Of a stretch of DNA of 64,000 nt, positions 63,871 to 64,000 are shown one piece after another. This DNA comes from an uncultured Bacteroidales bacterium (GTDB lineage: Bacteria > Bacteroidota > Bacteroidia > Bacteroidales > Muribaculaceae). The notes beneath the pieces were generated by a model. The model was not told the origin of the DNA. It worked only from the letters and a program-made list of their open reading frames with translations, and made no database searches. Position 1 is the first letter of the stretch. Each line of letters begins with the position of its first letter. A program made the translations under genes and the position numbers. Location of the stretch: NCBI GenBank assembly GCA_958418815.1, contig CATZGB010000009.1:19606-83605 (forward strand). The letters are read 5' to 3'.

Positions 63871-64000
63871 CATGCCTACCCCCCAGTATCTTTGACAGAC
63901 CTCCTGCAGTCAACCAGCAATAGCCCGGGGGGCACCCAAACATACGCCATCCGCGAATCCATCCCGGCCTCGTCTCCTCCGCCCATCCATCCATCCATCC

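Noticed and set aside
63940..63970. A further palindromic repeat copy entering at the right edge (ccgcgaatcc)
   Set aside because: Only ten bases match an inverted arm, and the expected GGAGGATTC does not follow.

Overview
The window looks like a chromosomal segment of a GC-rich member of the Bacteroidales, most likely Muribaculaceae (family-level placement is inference). The evidence is Bacteroidales-type promoters (TTTG, about 20 bp, then TAnnTTTG), Bacteroidales-restricted families (DUF4492, DUF4494, DUF4199, DUF4831, DUF6048 and DUF6452 types), a type IX secretion Plug-like protein, and many secreted proteins ending in short T9SS-like C-terminal sorting domains. There is no phage, conjugative element, rRNA operon or CRISPR array.

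Layout. 1-6164: a truncated AspT/YidE-type transporter, a 1138-aa secreted protein, and two copies of a large palindromic repeat. 6165-9734: pckA with a divergent SusE/F-like secreted protein. 9735-10880: two more palindromic repeats, their 44-bp tail repeats and one collapsed copy. 10880-19235 (minus): Plug-like protein, ung, OmpA-like protein, transketolase, sugar MFS transporter, YggS and DUF4494. 19380-22462: DUF4492-cydA-cydB. 22579-27066: ROK protein, secreted endonuclease I and an AT-richer AAA ATPase. 27430: a 56-aa ferredoxin. 27689-31395 (minus): a likely operon DUF4199-GT2-DUF6452-DUF6048-rpiB. 31469-35107: DUF3737-PatB/MalY and a MATE exporter. 35117-39011 (minus): hpt, adk, pheS, nth and a TRIC/YadS channel. 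39012-46448: repeat copy, giant GLUG protein and subtilisin-like protease. 46777-52136: Nnr repair enzyme, DUF4831 and a leucine-rich-repeat protein. 52160-52400: an inverted repeat copy. 52441-57965 (minus): rimP-nusA-infB-folK. 58118-63072 (minus): ion channel, iron alcohol dehydrogenase, TsaC-type protein, SUI1, two lipoproteins and recO. 63163-63870: tRNA-Glu, rpsT, tRNA-Glu.

How it fits together. Central carbon genes (pckA, tkt, rpiB, sugar transporter, ROK protein, alcohol dehydrogenase) and a cytochrome bd operon fit a gut saccharolytic anaerobe that tolerates low oxygen. Six secreted proteins (adhesin-like, protease, nuclease, LRR, glycan-binding-like) share a terminal sorting-domain pattern, and a T9SS Plug-like protein is encoded in the same window.

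The most unusual content is a family of about 240-253 bp imperfect palindromes: six full copies plus one collapsed copy, all intergenic. Each has a 30-bp outer stem enclosing three hairpins, so a single strand could fold as a cloverleaf. Most have a conserved left flank and one to three 44-bp tail repeats on the right. Some differences between copies are compensatory, so pairing is kept. No transposase gene accompanies them here.
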